Assembly: GCF_040436345.1 (NCBI RefSeq)
Contig: NC_133218.1
Span: 7,123,539-7,187,538, forward strand
Direction: 5' to 3'
Length of the DNA stretch: 64,000 nucleotides
Origin: Pagrus major
Lineage: Eukaryota; Chordata; Actinopteri; Spariformes; Sparidae
Shown here: positions 59,764 to 64,000 of the stretch, in pieces
Layout: each line of letters begins with the position of its first letter
Position numbering within the stretch: the stretch's first letter is position 1
Notes under the pieces: generated by a model
Databases searched by the model: none
Told to the model about the DNA's origin: nothing
Seen by the model: only the letters and a program-made list of their open reading frames with translations
Program-made: the position numbers and the translations under genes

Positions 59764-60180
59764 AGCCCAACCGATATATTGGTTGGCCGATATTGGTCTA
59801 TCACAGATATGTTGATGTCGGCGTATACCTAGTTAGATATGCGCCAATATGAAAACTGTTTTTAGAGATTAAAATGCAGGAAAATATGCTAGGAGTAATT
59901 TAGAATGATCAAATTTCAATATTTTGGTATGCTGATGTCATTTGGACAATAATGTTCATTGTTAAACTGTAAAAAGTGCTGCCTCCACTACATATCCTTG
60001 TCACAACTGTTTGATAACCACATTTGAAGGATCATTGCAAAACAAGTACATATATCAGCTGATATACTGATATTATCAAATTTATGACCCCCTTATATTG
60101 GCATCTTCTCCAAAAATCAAGAATCGGCCAGACTCTAACAGATATATCTGCAATAAGCTAATATCAGTTAATATATCGAC
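59764..60180. repeat. Probable DNA-transposon remnant with GATATATTGG text
   Basis: It starts cagcccaaccgatatattgg and gttggccgatattgg, and ends with ctaatatcagttaatatatc. It resembles the fish repeat family with CGATATATCGG termini. Boundaries are approximate. Confidence 0.45.
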
Positions 60181-61675
60181 GCAGCTGATTGGTCAGTCAG
60201 ACTGTTTTTCAAAAATACCCAAACAGAAACATGGTGTTTATTTTCTTGTATGTTGGTTTAAAGAAATTAGGCAACAACCTGGTCGCTGCTGTGATTTACA
60301 GTGAACCAGAGTACCTGTGGATTTTCTGTCATGTTGGTGATGTAGAAATATACATTCATTGTGATCCAAAACTTTTTATATAAATAGTTTTATATCATGT
60401 GGCAGAACTAAGCACGCAGAAAATACTTTTTTTTAGGGGGGCTATCCCTGCCCTAACCCAAATAAGCCTTTTTAAAGCCACATTTTAGGCAGAGAGATGG
60501 TTGTTATGATGGTGGGGGTACAGTGGCAGTGCTGTGCTGTTTTTGATGTTACCACTAGAAGTCGCAAAAGTCAGAAACTTTTAAATCCTACACATAAAGT
60601 CACTAAGTTTAGAAAATTTGTTTCCATACTTGACTCTTGACTTGCAACACCAGCGTTCACAATAGAATAACAAATAACTTGGTGCCATGCTGTATTTGAC
60701 CTCAATGAACCACAGATATCGTCACACAAAAACATCATTCAAACATGATCATTCACAGCGTATAAAGGCGTGCACATTACATTTGTCTTTTAACAAGTAG
60801 AGAAAAACTAATATTAATCCATGAGGTCAATTGTCCCATCAGGGTAACATGTCAGCTAAATGACTATAAACATAAATGAGCAAGCACTGACATGGCAAGT
60901 ATAGCAAATTAATCTAGCAGCAGTCTGAGCAACAACCCTGAAGACAATCCTTCGAGTTTAATGTGTAATCCCTTCAGCCAGGGGTTAACAAAAGACAAAA
61001 ATTCCTTCCAGTAAATCCCTGAAGACCTACTTTGTACTTTAATGATGTGCTTTCATCTCCTCAGACCATACAAAGCACCGGAAAAACATCCCCCATGCTG
61101 CTCAATGTGTGAGCGTGTGTGCGGGTTTGTGTGCTTGAGAAAGAGAGCGAGACAGTGTGTTTGCTTCCCAGCATGCACGGACATGGTTCTCCTTTAGAAG
61201 AAGCCTGTGAGTTATGAACGAGACAAAAACACCCAAACCAGATTCCAAAAAACAAATGAGGGAAGTAAACATGGGAGAATGCAGCCCCCGCCACCACCAC
61301 TAAAAAACACTCCACTTTCCCAGAGAAGCAAATGGGCTTTGAACCCTCCTCTGCCCTGTAACAGTTTTATGAATGAGTTCAGGCTGAAAGCATGTCCTTT
61401 ATATTAACTCAATGAAAACAGGACTAGCACATTCCCCTTCCGTCATTTTTTGACCTGATGAATGACCGGGTCTGGAAATAAAATGCCTCTGAATACAACG
61501 TTTGCATTCATGCCAACACAGCAGAAGGCCTGTGAGCAAGGCACACATCAAACAATAGATACCAGATAAGATTACTGAAGCCTGATACAGGGCGTTATCA
61601 GAAGAGACAAATATAAACCATCATGATATGGACCTCGTTAGTCCTGAGTGTTTCATGCTACTGTTAAAAGTTAAC

Positions 61676-61889
61676 AGACATGATTCCTAAAAGATTAATC
61701 GTAAAATTAATTTTTTTACTCCTCTATGACAGTAAACAGACTATCTTTGAAATGTGGACAAAACAAGACATCTGAGGAAACATTTTTCACCATTTTCTGA
61801 TGTTTTATGGGCCGAAGGACTAATTGATTAATTGAGATAATAGTCAACAGACTAATCGACAATGAAAATAACTGTTAGTTGCAGCCCTA
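61676..61889 (-). repeat. Fragment of TAGGGCTGCAACTAAC fish repeat
   Basis: In minus orientation it begins TAGGGCTGCAACTAACAG and continues with TTATTTTCATTGTCGATTAG, then CATCAGAAAATGGTGAAAAA and TCTTGTTTTGTCCACA, a layout typical of a highly abundant teleost hAT-type repeat. One end is missing. Confidence 0.7.
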
Positions 61890-62689
61890 ATTCCAGACCG
61901 CAGCATCAGGCTCTACTGTTTTTACTGCTGCATACTACTAACACACAGAATTTGCACAGCATACATAAAAACAGGATCTGATCTGCAGCCTCCAGACAAC
62001 AATTTGAGGGAATGAACACTGCTTGGTCAGCCAGCTCAAGTACTCCAGCAGCTATCAGGCCTTCCTCACTTTAATGAAGCCTGGCTTTACTACCACCAGA
62101 CTTCTCCAATAAAGTGCCTAATAAATAGCACAACAATGCAGTCTCTGCAGTGAGAGCAGCAGTGCTCATGTTGTTTCAGATCAATGCTGTTTTAAGGCAG
62201 CGGCAGCAGCAGCGACGAATGATGGCCCATTTGCCCTGGCTAACACACTCCCACTGGAGCCCAGATGAATGCATCTTCGCGGGGTCATTCTCCACATCTT
62301 CTATATTTAGTCACCTCAACTGACTTAACAAAACCTCTTGCATAGGAAGATGCCAACTGAACACAAACACAGCACAGTAACAGTTCAGAGACTCCGCATT
62401 ATCGGCGCAGTGAAGGCTCGCCATTTCTCCGCCTTTGTTTGTTCACACCGAACCAAGCAGCTGCGGCGTAAAGCCGCACCACTGTGTCAATTCATACAGC
62501 ACACTGGCACTGCGGATCCAAAAGAGGCATGACGGTACACATAATGAACCTGAGATCTGTGTGTATTTCTCCCGGTGTCCACCTGTTGATCTAAAAATGT
62601 ATCAGCCGACTGTTTATAATCATATGGATGCGGTTATAATGTGTTGTGATTGAGATCCTGACCCATCATACATCCTGGAAAGTGACAAA

Positions 62690-63022
62690 GTTATGTTTTT
62701 TGCTCTAAGTTAAATAATTACATAATCACCCTCAGTAAACAGCAGACCCTGTCTGGCTCTCTCACTTGCGGGAGGGATGCTGTTTTCTGGGGGAAACTTC
62801 ACCGAAGTCTTGGTCGGGAGGGCTCACCGTCGCAGTGATTTCTTTCAATATAAGTTTACAGAGACAGTAAATACAACAACACAATGTGAGTTCAAGTTTT
62901 TTGCTCTGAATCGCGTCACATAATCACCGCCAATCAACTGTGGGAGCCGCCTGGCTCTGCTGCCTTGGACAGACGCCGTTTTTCGGGCAGAAATATGACA
63001 AAGAGTTGGTAGGACAGACAGG
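62690..63022. repeat. Diverged tandem duplication
   Basis: Two blocks, about 62693-62818 and 62896-63021, share gttttttgctct, acataatcacc, ctggctct, gctgttttctggg/gccgtttttcggg and a ttggt.ggga end in the same order, separated by about 75 bp. They look like an old local duplication. No coding sense seen. Confidence 0.5.
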
Positions 63023-63729
63023 ACGACAGACACTTCTCCACGTATCACTGTAGGTATTTTTAATTTTTTTCCTCATAAGTTGACAAAGACACTACCAGTT
63101 ACCACATTAGTGTTGTTTGGTCATGTAACGTTGCTTTGTGGGTTGAAGTGTGGGACATTTCCCTTTTATTTGATGAGTGAAGGATCTGTTTAGCTGTCAG
63201 ACTGTGAACACCATCAGACCAACACACCCCTGATCCACGCCTCCGCAACAGAGCCGCAGCAAAACTGTCCCCCCTCTCTGCATCTGTAACTTTCACACAG
63301 ACGGCGATGCAGAGAATCGGCGCATGATACCTGCACTGAAAGGGCAGTGTGAATGGGGCTAGTGTCTCATCTGTCCATTAAGTCAGTTTCCGAGATATGG
63401 CTGGGGACAAACTGCAACTAGGAGGCTTAGGATAGAGAAGTCTACATTGATTCATTCTCTTGAGAGTTCTGAGTTTTCCCTCCTGTTCCTTGTTGTCTAA
63501 CTAAAGACTACAATTTTTAAGTTAAAAGAAAACCCAGACACTACTTAAACTGTTCTGGCACCAGGTAGTCAACAATATAGTGAAGCAGGGGTCTGTGTGT
63601 GTGTACATGTGTCTGCTGGGCTGTGACATCACGCAGCTGCAAACAAGAGGAATGTGGCCTCAGCACTACTTGCCATGGTGTTAACAGTGGTTTTAGCAGC
63701 AGCAGTTGGTAGACCAAGCATTGTCAATA

Positions 63730-63815
63730 GTAGGGATGTGCTTTATTAGTTGGCCAATCGATTTAACGCTGGTAGCTTCATTAGTTGGCACCAGACACAC
63801 TAATCGGTTAAACTT
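63730..63815. repeat. Repeat fragment with TTAGTTGGCCAATCG text
   Basis: agtagggatgtgctttatta, gttggccaatcg and cactaatcggtt resemble the start of a fish element beginning TAGGGATGCACCGA. Truncated. Confidence 0.4.
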
Positions 63816-64000
63816 ATTAGTATTATTTTATTAATGCACATAGTTAAATCACATATTGGCATCATTTGCACTGAAATGTCATATCATCCTAGGCAAATGT
63901 TGCTCCTTGAAAAAAAAAAGTCAATTATTAGAGGTGTTATTGATAACATTCAACCATTAAGTGTGTTGTTCCAACACCCCCCTACCCCTGCATTCACGTC

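Larger units (their letters stand above)
44591..64000 (-). other. Large igf1r intron 2 (3' part, runs off the window)
   Basis: About 19.4 kb without any L1-domain or signal-peptide exon on the minus strand. Human IGF1R intron 2 is also very large. Apart from the dispersed repeats listed separately, I see AT-rich unique DNA, short (CT)n runs (49543-49563, 58989-59003), (GT)n at 55963-55982, and no convincing coding exon on either strand. Confidence 0.75.

Noticed and set aside
44591..64000. igf1r exon 2 (L1 domain) or exon 1
   Set aside because: No minus-strand frame in this stretch shows the L1 leucine-rich pattern, so these exons must lie beyond the window.

Overview
This window looks like a piece of a ray-finned fish (teleost, probably percomorph) genome. 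It carries split genes with consensus GT/AG introns, long (CA)n/(TG)n microsatellites, and several dispersed repeats of the kind common in spiny-rayed fish. It holds two recognisable protein-coding genes, both on the minus strand. No prokaryotic features were seen.

Gene 1 is the insulin-like growth factor 1 receptor (igf1r), at 44590 down to 32241, plus a 3' UTR of about 5.3 kb that probably ends near 26950. Nineteen coding exons, matching human exons 3-21, join in one open frame of 1197 codons plus stop. They cover the cysteine-rich domain, L2, three FnIII domains with the alpha/beta cleavage site, the transmembrane segment, the tyrosine kinase and the C-terminal tail. Exons 1 and 2 (signal peptide and L1) are not in the window. 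44591-64000 is therefore the 3' part of a large intron 2, and it holds only dispersed repeats and unannotated DNA.

Gene 2 is lrrc28 (leucine-rich repeat-containing 28), with coding exons from 25673 down to 21380. Nine coding exons, two of them only 41 and 38 nt, join into 369 codons plus stop. A probable non-coding first exon and promoter lie near 26440-26520, about 0.45 kb from the probable igf1r 3' end. In human the same two genes lie on 15q26.3 but are separated by SYNM and TTC23. Here nothing was recognised between them.

Region 1-21100 has no recognisable coding gene. It holds a TIR element (5716-6402), a hAT-like MITE with an 8-bp target-site duplication (10813-11135), two common fish repeats, microsatellites, and a promoter-like segment at 14513-15340 that might be the 5' end of a further leftward gene. 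From synteny mef2a would be the candidate, but no mef2a coding sequence was seen.

I found no convincing novel biological system. The observations most worth checking are these: (TG)n tracts directly abutting 3' splice sites in both genes; two competing in-frame donors inside the igf1r kinase domain; a fish-specific Pro/Ser/Gln-rich expansion of the receptor tail; a conserved cysteine pattern at the lrrc28 C-terminus suggesting an uncharacterised metal-binding module; candidate let-7 and miR-96/182 sites in the igf1r 3' UTR; and a small hAT-like MITE family, one copy of which is nested in another repeat. All coordinates were worked out by hand from the sequence, so splice boundaries could be off by a base in places.
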